From: Bacteroidia bacterium
GTDB taxonomy: Bacteria; Bacteroidota; Bacteroidia; Bacteroidales; Azobacteroidaceae
NCBI GenBank assembly: GCA_025999255.1
Contig: BNXB01000035.1
Span: 1 to 13,721, forward strand
DNA: 13,721 bases
Direction of reading: 5' to 3'
In this document: piece by piece, positions 1 to 7,127 of the stretch
Layout: each line of letters begins with the position of its first letter
Numbering within the stretch: the stretch's first letter is position 1
The notes under the pieces: model-generated
What the model was told of the DNA's origin: nothing
Database searches by the model: none
Seen by the model: only the letters and a program-made list of their open reading frames with translations
Translations under genes and position numbers: made by a program

Positions 1-4
1 AAGC

Positions 5-1465
5 ATGAAAATTCAGAAGGGAAGTTATATGGAACTTGGTTCCAGCCTAACATCGGGAGCTTTTCTTTCCCTGAAATTGAATAAATATGTGACGGATTAT
101 TGTCTGGAGATTATTAAAGATAATGTCTCGGGAAATGCCTATAATACATGGTTTCAACCTATCATTCCTTTGAAGTATGATGGGAAAGATTTCACTATAC
201 AGGTTCCCAGTCAATTCTTTTACGAATACCTGGAAGAAAAATATGCCGATTTGATTCATGCTTCACTTACCCGTGTAATCGGAAAGAAAACCGTTCTGAA
301 TTACCGGGTGATTGTCGATACGTCGAACAACGGAAATGGGCATACCACTTTATTAAGTGAGCATACGACCACTAAGCCTACCGTTATCCAGAAGAACCTG
401 AATAAATCACCCGGCTCCTTGATCGGGCCATCCAATACCGAATGGAATGCCAACCTGAACAGCCGCCATTCTTTTGATAACTTCTTCGAAGGAGCAAGTA
501 ACATGTTAGCCCGTACCGTCGGTCTGGCCGTTGCGGAAAATCCCGGAAAGACCTTCAATCCCCTGTTTATACATGGAGGATCGGGAGTTGGGAAAACACA
601 CCTCTGCCACGCTATCGGATCCAAAATCAGGGATTTATATTCTGAGAAAAAAGTATTGTATATTTCGTCCCATCTATTTCAGGTGCAGTTTACAGATGCA
701 ACCAGAAATAATACATCCAACGATTTTATTAATTTCTATCAGGGAGTAGATGTGCTGATTATTGATGATATTCAAGAATTTGCAGGAAAAGAAAAAACCC
801 AGAATGCTTATTTCCATATTTTTAATCACCTGCATCTGCTCGGCAAACAAATTATCTTGACTTCCGACAAGGCTCCCGTAGAATTACAAGGCCTGGAAGA
901 ACGCCTGATTTCCCGTCTTAAATGGGGAATGACGGCAGAACTCACCAAACCGGATATCGAACTTCGAAAGAAGATTCTTACAAATAAAATCAAACAGGAC
1001 GGTCTCAATATCTCAGAAGAAATCATTGATTTTATTGCTGAAAATGTAACCGAACATGTCCGGGATCTGGAGGGAATCATTACATCTCTTGTAGCTTATT
1101 CTCTTGTGTATAACCGGGAAGTCGATATCGAACTGGCCAAAAGAGTAATTTGCCAGACCGTTAAATTAGAAAAGAAACAAATCACCCTGGAAAAAATCCA
1201 GAATGTAGTAAGTGAATACTATAAAATAGACCTGGATACTATCCATTCAAAATCCAGGAAAAGAGAAATCGTACAGGCAAGGCAAGTTACGATGTTTCTA
1301 TCTAAAAAATATACGGATCATTCTTATTCACACATCGGAAATATGGTCGGAAAAAGGGATCATGCAACTGTACTGCATGCTTGTAGAACCGTACAGGATA
1401 GCCTTGACATCGACAAATTATTCCGTTTACAGATGAAAGATATAGAAGATCTGCTTCAAAAGTAA
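5..1465 (+). CDS. dnaA: Chromosomal replication initiator DnaA
   Basis: DnaA is the AAA+ ATPase that binds DnaA boxes at oriC, melts the origin and helps load the replicative helicase. The N-terminal domain I runs to about residue 105 and a short variable linker follows. The AAA+ core shows Walker A GGSGVGKTH (191-199), Walker B VLIIDD (250-255) and the GLEERLISRLKWG arginine region (297-309). The C-terminal DNA-binding domain has the signature RDHATVLHAC (451-460). At 486 residues the length is normal. The start is uncertain: homology to Bacteroidales DnaA appears to begin near residue 28, so the 20-odd residues before it look like an extra leader. ATG at 5 and ATG at 29 are both possible, as are TTG at 77 and GTG at 89, and no in-frame stop is visible before base 5. 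It converges on xseA with only 15 bp between them. I recognise no DnaA-box cluster in the window, so the origin, if nearby, is to the left. Confidence 0.97.
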   Translation: MKIQKGSYMELGSSLTSGAFLSLKLNKYVTDYCLEIIKDNVSGNAYNTWFQPIIPLKYDGKDFTIQVPSQFFYEYLEEKYADLIHASLTRVIGKKTVLNYRVIVDTSNNGNGHTTLLSEHTTTKPTVIQKNLNKSPGSLIGPSNTEWNANLNSRHSFDNFFEGASNMLARTVGLAVAENPGKTFNPLFIHGGSGVGKTHLCHAIGSKIRDLYSEKKVLYISSHLFQVQFTDATRNNTSNDFINFYQGVDVLIIDDIQEFAGKEKTQNAYFHIFNHLHLLGKQIILTSDKAPVELQGLEERLISRLKWGMTAELTKPDIELRKKILTNKIKQDGLNISEEIIDFIAENVTEHVRDLEGIITSLVAYSLVYNREVDIELAKRVICQTVKLEKKQITLEKIQNVVSEYYKIDLDTIHSKSRKREIVQARQVTMFLSKKYTDHSYSHIGNMVGKRDHATVLHACRTVQDSLDIDKLFRLQMKDIEDLLQK

Positions 1466-1480
1466 GCATTATACTTTCTA

Positions 1481-2722
1481 TTAATTACATATAATACTGA
1501 CAACGAAACCTCCCGATAAGGTGGTCTCAATTTTATCACCGGGAGAAACTTCTTCCGGTGATTTTATTGTCTTCCCTCCCACCCGTGTGATAGAATACCC
1601 TTTGGCCAAAATATATTCAGGAGACATCAATTTCACAAAGGATTCTTTTTCGGACAACAAATACTGTTTTCGCGCCGTAAAAGCAGATACGACATTCCGT
1701 AATCTCAAGCGGTACAGTTCCTGTACGGAAGATTGCTTCTCTATCATAGACAAAGATTTAAGCCGCAGATTACCGGTAAGCATTTTCAAATCGGAATTCA
1801 ATCTTCCCAACATTTTTTTCGACTCGCTCTTAATCGCATCTTCTGTCGCCAAAAATTCATTATATGTATTCAGAATACACTGCACCAAGTAATCAGCAAC
1901 AGCAGTCGGCGTTTTCGCCCGGTGATAAGCCACCAGATCGACTACCGTATCATCCCGCTCGTGTCCGATTCCAGTGATAACGGGAATTGGAAATTGAGCG
2001 CAGGCAGCAGCTAACTGGTAAGAATCAAAGGCCATCAAATCGGATGTAGCTCCCCCTCCCCGGATGATGACAAGCACGTCGAAAAATTCGTGACAGTTAT
2101 AAATCTTCTCCAACGCGGTAAAAACCGACATCTCCGTCTGTTCACCCTGCATCACGGCAGAAAATAATTTCGGATAAAATACGAAACCATAAATATTATT
2201 GTTCAGGTGTTCCAGGAAATCTTCATATCCGGCAGCCGAAGGAGAAGTGATTATCGCTATTCGTTGCGGGTTCAAAGGTAAAAGTAATTCCTTATTCAGC
2301 GTAAAAACGCCGTCTTCCTCTAACTGTGCAATAATTTTCTTCTTTCGAAGCTGCATATCGCCTAAAGTATAAGCAGGTTCAATATCGACAACATTCAACC
2401 CATATCCATATACAGGATGAAATTCAACCGATACCCGCACCAGAATTTTCAAACCCGAAGTAAATTGTTGCCCGGTAACTTCTTCAAAATAAGGCTTAAG
2501 CACCCTAAATGTATTATTCCAGATATATCCTCTCGCCTTGGCTGTGATAGAAGAAGTCCGACTGCTCTTCTCTATGAACTCCAGATAACAATGTCCGCTC
2601 GATTGGTTCAACCTGACATCACTGGTCTCAGCCATCACCCAATAGGTCTCGGAAAACGATTCTTTAATCCTCTCCTCAACCAACAGGTTTAACTCCGATA
2701 ATGTTAAGAAATTCCTATTCAC
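1481..2722 (-). CDS. xseA: Exodeoxyribonuclease VII large subunit XseA
   Basis: This is the large subunit of exonuclease VII, which with XseB degrades single-stranded DNA from both ends in the cytoplasm. An N-terminal OB-fold covers about residues 1-115. The catalytic domain follows, with the hallmark segments RIAIITSPSAAGYEDFL (154-170), VIIRGGGATSDLMAFD (218-233) and PVITGIGHERDD (247-258), then KTPTAVADYLV (270-280). The C-terminus has the usual GYSI and PGD strands. At 413 residues it is somewhat shorter than the E. coli protein (about 456) but looks complete. The start is GTG at 2722, inside a GTGA overlap with the stop of the upstream protease gene, which suggests translational coupling. 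No other start fits the OB-fold. No xseB follows: the next gene is dnaA on the opposite strand. Confidence 0.96.
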   Translation of the reverse strand: MNRNFLTLSELNLLVEERIKESFSETYWVMAETSDVRLNQSSGHCYLEFIEKSSRTSSITAKARGYIWNNTFRVLKPYFEEVTGQQFTSGLKILVRVSVEFHPVYGYGLNVVDIEPAYTLGDMQLRKKKIIAQLEEDGVFTLNKELLLPLNPQRIAIITSPSAAGYEDFLEHLNNNIYGFVFYPKLFSAVMQGEQTEMSVFTALEKIYNCHEFFDVLVIIRGGGATSDLMAFDSYQLAAACAQFPIPVITGIGHERDDTVVDLVAYHRAKTPTAVADYLVQCILNTYNEFLATEDAIKSESKKMLGRLNSDLKMLTGNLRLKSLSMIEKQSSVQELYRLRLRNVVSAFTARKQYLLSEKESFVKLMSPEYILAKGYSITRVGGKTIKSPEEVSPGDKIETTLSGGFVVSIICN

Positions 2723-4434
2723 AATTTGATGAATTTTCTGACATAACGTTTCGCATTACATTCCAGAACAGCAATATATACTCCCTTGGTAAAACTTTGC
2801 ATATCAACCGGTCCCGTTAATGATTTTTTCTGTAAAACCCGGTTTCCTAAAACGGAGAAAATCTGCAGTTTACTATTGATACAATCATCAACAGACAAAT
2901 TGACATATAAAAGGTTTGTCGCAGAATCGAAACGAAATACAGTCGGACTTTCCACAGGAACTATCCCGTTAAGATTTAACGTTCTCAAATAAGCCAGATA
3001 AACATCAGGAATACCATATCCATATAAGGAATCCGGATGCTGATACCGATCGGCATTCTTCTTTAACAAGTCAATCATCTGTAAATTTGTCAAATCCGGT
3101 AAGGCCTGCCACAAACAAGCTCCCAGACCTGCCAGGATTGGAGTTGAAAAAGACGTCCCGTTTGCATATGGATAGAGAAAACCAGACTGGGATTGATGAT
3201 ATACGACAGACACACCAGTACCTTTTGCCATTAAATCAGGTTTTATCCGTCCATCGGCAGTATATCCCACCGATGAAAAATAGGATATTTCCTTTTGAGA
3301 ATTGACACCTCCGACAGTAACAATACCATCGGCATCCGCCGGAAATCCGATTTTTCCCCATTTTTGATATCTTTCGTTCCCGGCAGCCACAAACAACAAC
3401 ATTCCTTTTTCAGAAGCCATTGAAGCGGCCTTACTGACTTGCGCCGTTTTCCCATTCAATTGGCTATGAGTATGGTTCATCGACATTTCATCAAATGTGG
3501 TATAACCCAATGATGAAGTTATTATGTCCACTCCCAGACTGTCGGCATATTCAACTCCGGCAATCCAATAGTCTTCCTCTGCCTCGTATTCTTCTTGTAA
3601 AACCTCCGTCTGAATTAAATAATAATTCGCTTCGGGAGCCGTTCCGACCATTTCTCCCGGTTTATTGGCAAGCATACAGGAAAGAACTCTTGTTCCGTGT
3701 TCCTCATCGGAAGAAGGAGGTAAAATACCCTGATGCGTAAAATTTCTGAAACCCAATATCCTGGAAGTATCGAAAAAATCGATCTTATCAACACTGGTAA
3801 AAGTAGCGTCAATAACCGCAATGGTCATGCCTTTTCCCCTGAATCCGAATTCATGTAAGCGATCTCCTCTATGCATATGGATTTGTTCGTAAGCTGTTCC
3901 ATAATAAGAAGCATCCGCCGGAACATTTAACTTTTGCCCGTCTGTGGAATCTCCGAACTTTAATTTATTATCGGACAATGATTTCCCAACCCAAACCCAG
4001 GTTACAGAATCCACAAAAGGTAATTCACGCATCGACTCAATCATTATACTGTCCGGAAAATAAACAACCACCGTATTCAGCCACTTACTTACCGCTTTTA
4101 TTTCAGCACCTTTCCCCCTGATTGCATCCAAATAAGACGGAGCCACAGGCAAATCGGTCTCATCAATACGCAACCCCTGTTTTAACCTTCTTTCAATAGC
4201 CTTTTGCGACAAAAATTCTTCAGGTTTATTTATTGAATATGGCGTATTTCTTTTGTCTTTGAGAACAAGGCGAAACATATATCCCTGTCTGTTTTCCTGA
4301 GAAAGAGCGAAAGCATGAATAAAAACAATAAAAATAAATATCAAACTACTTCGCCTGCATAAATTTAAATGGTATTCTTTCTTGTTTCGTACTTTACATT
4401 TATCTTTGTTCCGGATCACTGATTCGGCATCCAT
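2719..4434 (-). CDS. Secreted S8 subtilisin-like serine protease with type IX sorting domain
   Basis: A predicted secreted or surface-attached serine protease. The frame is open from 4503, but I place the start at ATG 4434 because a TAACTTTG promoter box lies at 4462-4469 inside the longer version. This gives 571 residues. A hydrophobic export signal (SSLIFIFIVFIHAFALSQ, about residues 29-46) follows a basic, unusually long leader. The S8 catalytic residues are clear: Asp209 (AVIDATF), His246 (EEHGTRV), oxyanion Asn353 (AAGNE) and Ser428 (NGTSFSTP). The last 75-85 residues form a beta-rich domain with LQIFSVLGNRV, KGVYIAVLE and the terminal RKFIKL, typical of type IX (Por) C-terminal sorting domains. 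PorU, encoded in this window, would be expected to remove that domain after export through the outer membrane. The substrate is unknown. The stop overlaps the GTG start of xseA. Confidence 0.9.
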   Translation of the reverse strand: MDAESVIRNKDKCKVRNKKEYHLNLCRRSSLIFIFIVFIHAFALSQENRQGYMFRLVLKDKRNTPYSINKPEEFLSQKAIERRLKQGLRIDETDLPVAPSYLDAIRGKGAEIKAVSKWLNTVVVYFPDSIMIESMRELPFVDSVTWVWVGKSLSDNKLKFGDSTDGQKLNVPADASYYGTAYEQIHMHRGDRLHEFGFRGKGMTIAVIDATFTSVDKIDFFDTSRILGFRNFTHQGILPPSSDEEHGTRVLSCMLANKPGEMVGTAPEANYYLIQTEVLQEEYEAEEDYWIAGVEYADSLGVDIITSSLGYTTFDEMSMNHTHSQLNGKTAQVSKAASMASEKGMLLFVAAGNERYQKWGKIGFPADADGIVTVGGVNSQKEISYFSSVGYTADGRIKPDLMAKGTGVSVVYHQSQSGFLYPYANGTSFSTPILAGLGACLWQALPDLTNLQMIDLLKKNADRYQHPDSLYGYGIPDVYLAYLRTLNLNGIVPVESPTVFRFDSATNLLYVNLSVDDCINSKLQIFSVLGNRVLQKKSLTGPVDMQSFTKGVYIAVLECNAKRYVRKFIKL

Positions 4435-4461
4435 GCTTCTGTTTCCTTTTGTTTTAGTGTA

Positions 4462-4469
4462 CAAAGTTA
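4462..4469 (-). promoter_or_regulatory. -7 promoter box of the S8 protease-xseA unit
   Basis: On the - strand the bases read TAACTTTG, an exact match to the Bacteroidota -7 consensus TAnnTTTG. It lies 27 bp upstream of ATG 4434, giving a short leader, and inside the longer open frame that begins at 4503. No good -33 TTTG is visible at the expected spacing. Confidence 0.55.
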
Positions 4470-4535
4470 CCATTTTTTGATGAGAAATATTCTGATTTTG
4501 CATCTATTTATCTTATTCCTACAAGATATATCACT

Positions 4536-4587
4536 AAAAAACCACCCATGCAGACAAAGCATGACACAAGTAGGAAAATGGTTTTTT
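4536..4587. repeat. Inverted repeat AAAAAACCA / TGGTTTTTT with nested hairpin
   Basis: Perfect 9-bp arms AAAAAACCA (4536-4544) and TGGTTTTTT (4579-4587) enclose a second perfect inverted repeat, CATGC (4547-4551) and GCATG (4559-4563). The outer arms end in T runs in both directions, so this could be a weak bidirectional terminator between abiE and the protease gene. It could also be the end of a small lost element. Confidence 0.45.
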
Positions 4588-4668
4588 GCTGTTTTGCGTG
4601 GATTTTAGTAGTAAGCGTTCGGGAGGGATACCATAGAGGTGCATCAAATTGTGTTCCACCAATACAAC

Positions 4669-4685
4669 ACTGTCATTTTGACGGT
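4669..4685. terminator. Short hairpin downstream of abiEii
   Basis: ACTGTCA and TGACGGT pair over 7 bp (one G-T pair) around a TTT loop. It begins 37 bp after the abiEii stop. No T run follows on the - strand, so termination is only a guess. It may instead stabilise the 3' end of the toxin transcript. Confidence 0.3.
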
Positions 4686-4721
4686 ACTATGTTTTGTGAT
4701 ATTATTATGAGTCTTAAAATC

Positions 4722-5513
4722 TTATATTTTTTCCACCAACTCTTTCCTTACCAACTCCCATGCCGCATCAATATCATACTCAACACCTTTTCTCAAGAGC
4801 AGGTAAATATCTTCCCTGAAATCTTTGTCCGACATTTTTTCGTTCATATTGGCAAGAAACTGTTTTTGTGTGGGAGGCGTGTTTACCACATTTTTAATAT
4901 ATAATTTGTAGCAATCTATAAGTTTCTCAATTTCAATATCCTTTTGTGTCAATGCCCAGTACAAATCAAACAAATCGCGCCCTTTTTTACGCTGATACAA
5001 TGCACGGAATTTTGTTGCCAAAAGTTCCTCAATTTCGTATCCTGTAATATTGCATTGTCCTGAAAACCAGCTGCTTTTTATTTCAAAAGGTATTTCCTTC
5101 AAACCAAAAACATTCAAATGTTCGCGGGTATTTATCTCAATTTTCAAACGCATCGGGATAACCGGCTGCATTTCCGACTCGAAACGATAAACTACCGTAT
5201 TGTTGTGAATATGTTGTTTTACAACACGTTTCATTCCGAGAAACGATAATTTGTCACGCATACGTTTTAGTATCGGGTTAATCGGTTCGGAATTGATTTG
5301 CACCAAGTCAATGTCTTCACTGTAACGGATTTGCGGCGTCAAATAGAGCTTATGCAGGGCTGTACCGCCGCGGAATGCCAACGATTTTTTCAGCAAATCA
5401 TCTGAAAACAACTCAACCATTGTCCGCGCAATGACCAAATCCTGCTCGACTTGCGGGTCTAATGCCCACGGCGCGATAGCCCGCCATTCTTCAATATATC
5501 TCTGCGGTATCAT
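4722..5513 (-). CDS. abiEii: AbiEii-family nucleotidyltransferase toxin
   Basis: Toxin of a type IV-class abiE toxin-antitoxin pair. Members of this family (AbiEii, MenT) are DNA polymerase beta-like nucleotidyltransferases that stop growth; studied relatives modify tRNA. The family motifs are intact: GGTALHKLY (49-57), the metal-binding RYSEDIDL with Asp67 and Asp69 (63-70), and the second conserved block TKFRALYQRKKGRDLFDLYW (167-186) with Lys168, Arg179 and Asp180. The length of 263 residues is normal and there is no frameshift, so the toxin is probably active. Its ATG overlaps the stop of the antitoxin gene in an ATGA junction, the usual antitoxin-first order with translational coupling. 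The likely role is abortive infection or stabilisation of the region. Its nucleotide and RNA target cannot be read from the sequence. Confidence 0.93.
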   Translation of the reverse strand: MIPQRYIEEWRAIAPWALDPQVEQDLVIARTMVELFSDDLLKKSLAFRGGTALHKLYLTPQIRYSEDIDLVQINSEPINPILKRMRDKLSFLGMKRVVKQHIHNNTVVYRFESEMQPVIPMRLKIEINTREHLNVFGLKEIPFEIKSSWFSGQCNITGYEIEELLATKFRALYQRKKGRDLFDLYWALTQKDIEIEKLIDCYKLYIKNVVNTPPTQKQFLANMNEKMSDKDFREDIYLLLRKGVEYDIDAAWELVRKELVEKI

Positions 5514-6316
5514 AAATCGCTTTCTATTTCCGTATTAATAATTATTTTCCATTTACTGTCCGTTTCACCTTTTTTCTCTTTTTGCGGAGATAACGGAATT
5601 GGGAAAAATTGTCTGTTATTCAAAGTTTTATACAAAACAGTTGATAATTTTTCATTTCCGATTTCATTTTCCAACAGATAACCCAAACGCTGAATTGCCG
5701 CTGTATTGGAAAATACTTTTGCGATTTTTGCAAGCACAGACGGTTTCATTTCTTCGGTCAATTCCTGCAAAATAGTGGTAATCCGGTTTAACCCAAACTT
5801 GTGAATATAATCGAAAAAATCCACTGCCGTGCGTTCGGGTGAGGAAACATTGATATATCCCGCCGCCGTTTTTTTTTGCACAATTCCTTCCTGTAAAAAA
5901 TTCTGTTTCGGGAAAAATACGATTTGTAATTTTTCAATGTTGCGCGGTGCAGAACTTTCGGTAACAACGGTATATCCCATGGGTTGTTGATGAGCGGCGC
6001 CATACATTGCCGCTGCCGACAACAAACCTACATAATACTGTTTATTAAGCGATTTCATCAAGTCGTCAATGTAAAGATACGGCGGTAAGATTCCCTGTTT
6101 GGAATATTCGGGCGGAATAAGTACATAAAAGCCTTGACGAATCTGTAAAACCTCATTTTTTAATTTCAGTCTGTGCAATTTTTGCTTAATTGCAGGGTAT
6201 TGCATTTGAAAAACATTTTCCAATTCGTTCAGAGAAAAAGCATAACGCCCCTGCGACCTGACTTCTTTCAGGTAGTTTTCCAATTGATTATATATTGTTC
6301 GACTATAATTATTCAT
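5510..6316 (-). CDS. abiEi: AbiEi-family antitoxin and autorepressor
   Basis: Antitoxin partner of AbiEii. In the family it has an N-terminal winged helix that binds inverted repeats in its own promoter and a C-terminal domain that blocks toxicity. Here a winged-helix-like stretch occupies about residues 26-70 (SLNELENVF to GFYVLIPPEY). It is followed by the family motifs YYVGLLSAAAMYGAAHQQP (94-112) and SSPERTAVDFFDY (158-170). The open frame runs up to a TTG at 6361, but that TTG is part of a TATCTTTG promoter box. I therefore place the start at ATG 6316, giving 268 residues. The coding strand has an A9 run (5869-5877, Gln147-Lys149). The 3' end overlaps the toxin start by ATGA. Confidence 0.88.
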   Translation of the reverse strand: MNNYSRTIYNQLENYLKEVRSQGRYAFSLNELENVFQMQYPAIKQKLHRLKLKNEVLQIRQGFYVLIPPEYSKQGILPPYLYIDDLMKSLNKQYYVGLLSAAAMYGAAHQQPMGYTVVTESSAPRNIEKLQIVFFPKQNFLQEGIVQKKTAAGYINVSSPERTAVDFFDYIHKFGLNRITTILQELTEEMKPSVLAKIAKVFSNTAAIQRLGYLLENEIGNEKLSTVLYKTLNNRQFFPIPLSPQKEKKGETDSKWKIIINTEIESDL

Positions 6317-6358
6317 AAGTAAATTTTCGCATAAAGAAATATATTTCGTAACTTTCTG

Positions 6359-6366
6359 CAAAGATA
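6359..6366 (-). promoter_or_regulatory. -7 promoter box of abiEi-abiEii, with A8 tract in the spacer
   Basis: On the - strand the bases read TATCTTTG, an exact TAnnTTTG match, 42 bp upstream of ATG 6316. A run of eight A (6370-6377) lies just upstream, within the expected -33/-7 spacer. A clear -33 TTTG is not visible. The box excludes the TTG at 6361 as a start. Confidence 0.6.
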
Positions 6367-6418
6367 TACTTTTTTTTCGATGTGAGGTATATGTTTACAG
6401 AAGATACTCGGATGTCTG

Positions 6419-6538
6419 CAGGCGCGACCAGACAGACTCGGTAGCCAAAGCCACAACCTGTCTCTTACAGGAGGGACTACGGAAGCCCGTTACAACGCCT
6501 CATTCTCTTATTTTGACCAGGATGGATTTGTTATGTAA
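6419..6538 (+). pseudogene. Fragment of a SusC-type TonB-dependent receptor
   Basis: This + strand frame ends in TAA at 6536 and encodes SQSHNLSLTGGTTEARYNAS followed by FSYFDQDGF. This matches the conserved stretch of SusC/RagA-type TonB-dependent receptors where the plug meets the first barrel strands (pattern HNLSLSGG..TRYN.S.SY.DQ.G). Such receptors have about 1000 residues; only about 30 recognisable ones remain. The frame is open only back to a stop at 6383 and has no start, and the residues before SQSHN no longer resemble the family. It is a gene scar. It would once have belonged to a polysaccharide- or peptide-uptake locus with a SusD partner, which is absent here. Confidence 0.65.
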
Positions 6539-6620
6539 ACAAATGGCAACATTATTAAAAGAAACTGACGATCCATGGTTCAAAGACCATATTCTTTCCG
6601 ACCTGATTCCTTATAAATAA
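6522..6620 (+). pseudogene. C-terminal tail resembling a sulfatase, fused to the receptor fragment
   Basis: A different + strand frame encodes KQMATLLKETDDPWFKD and ends IPYK at a TAA (6618-6620). The pattern of an amphipathic helix followed by E-T-(N/D)-D-P-W resembles the extreme C-terminus of many Bacteroidota sulfatases. I infer this from memory of the family, and the fragment is short. It overlaps the end of the receptor fragment in another frame, so the two scraps meet at about 6520-6540, as expected from a deletion that joined two genes of one glycan-utilisation locus. ATGs at 6522 and 6543 exist, but a real small protein is unlikely. Confidence 0.3.
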
Positions 6621-6629
6621 ATTAATTGA

Positions 6630-7127
6630 TTATAAATTATTATCAGTATGGGAATAGATTAAGACTGTAGCATAGGCGGCAATGCCTTCTTCCCTTCCGA
6701 CAAAACCCATTTTTTCGGAAGTGGTTGCCTTAATGGAAATATCTCCGGGCTCAACTCCAATTACTCCGGCAAGACACCCTTTCATTTGAGGAATATATGT
6801 ATTTAGTTTAGGTCGCTCGGCACAGACCGTAACATCAACATTCCCGAACTCATAACCTTTGTCGCGAATAAGCCCCATCGTACGGGACAAAAGAACTTTA
6901 CTGTCGATTCCCTTGAATTCCGGATCAGTATCCGGAAACTGAAACCCGATATCCCTTAAATCGGCTGCTCCAAGCAGAGCGTCGCAAACAGCATGAATCA
7001 GAACATCAGCGTCCGAATGTCCGTCCAACCCCCGATCATTTGGAATCAGGATTCCACCTATCCAAAGTTCACGATCCTTGACAAAGCGATGAACATCATA
7101 TCCGAAGCCAACCCTGATCTTCTGCAT
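6630..7127 (-). CDS. ispF: 2-C-methyl-D-erythritol 2,4-cyclodiphosphate synthase IspF
   Basis: IspF makes 2-C-methyl-D-erythritol 2,4-cyclodiphosphate from the 2-phosphate CDP-ME derivative, releasing CMP, in the MEP isoprenoid pathway. It acts as a cytoplasmic homotrimer with zinc in the active site. Zinc ligands are visible as Asp11 and His13 in GYDVHRF and His45 in GHSDADVLIHA (36-46). The rest of the signature is present: DIGFQFPDTDPEFKG (59-73), and ATTSEKMGF and REEGIAAYA near the C-terminus (134-153). The length of 165 residues is normal. The ATG overlaps the porV stop in a TAATG junction, so translation is probably coupled to the secretion genes. The same porU-porV-ispF order is known from Porphyromonas gingivalis. 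Confidence 0.97.
   Translation of the reverse strand: MQKIRVGFGYDVHRFVKDRELWIGGILIPNDRGLDGHSDADVLIHAVCDALLGAADLRDIGFQFPDTDPEFKGIDSKVLLSRTMGLIRDKGYEFGNVDVTVCAERPKLNTYIPQMKGCLAGVIGVEPGDISIKATTSEKMGFVGREEGIAAYATVLIYSHTDNNL

Larger units (their letters stand above)
4435..4721. other. Gene-poor spacer between abiE and the protease gene
   Basis: I see no convincing gene here. It holds the protease promoter, the inverted repeat at 4536-4587, a short inverted repeat TATCTT/AAGATA at 4509-4528, and a hairpin at 4669-4685. On the - strand a 50-codon frame (4534-4686) contains HNLMHLYGIPPERLLLKS. It has no good start and matches nothing I recognise, but it could be the tail of a decayed gene. A + strand frame from 4548 runs on into abiEii antisense and is taken as spurious. 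Confidence 0.5.

Noticed and set aside
301..1080. Long - strand frames opposite dnaA.
   Set aside because: They are antisense to a well-conserved gene with all its motifs and have no motifs of their own.
1466..1480. A terminator between the converging dnaA and xseA.
   Set aside because: Only 15 bp separate the stops and I see no stable hairpin with a T run there.
1..4503. A replication origin with DnaA boxes near dnaA.
   Set aside because: I recognised no cluster of DnaA-box-like 9-mers; the region is almost fully coding and the DNA before dnaA is outside the window.
4548..4904. A 118-codon + strand frame.
   Set aside because: Its second half is antisense to abiEii and its first half has no protein-like features or recognisable match.
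4525..6368. AGATATA occurs on both sides of abiE (near 4524 and 6362) and could be a target-site duplication.
   Set aside because: It is only 7 AT-rich bases, and the right copy is part of the promoter box, so chance and function explain it better.
6543..6620. A real 25-residue small protein starting at ATG 6543.
   Set aside because: The sequence looks like the tail of a larger enzyme, the frame is open upstream of the ATG into the receptor fragment, and no promoter box is evident.
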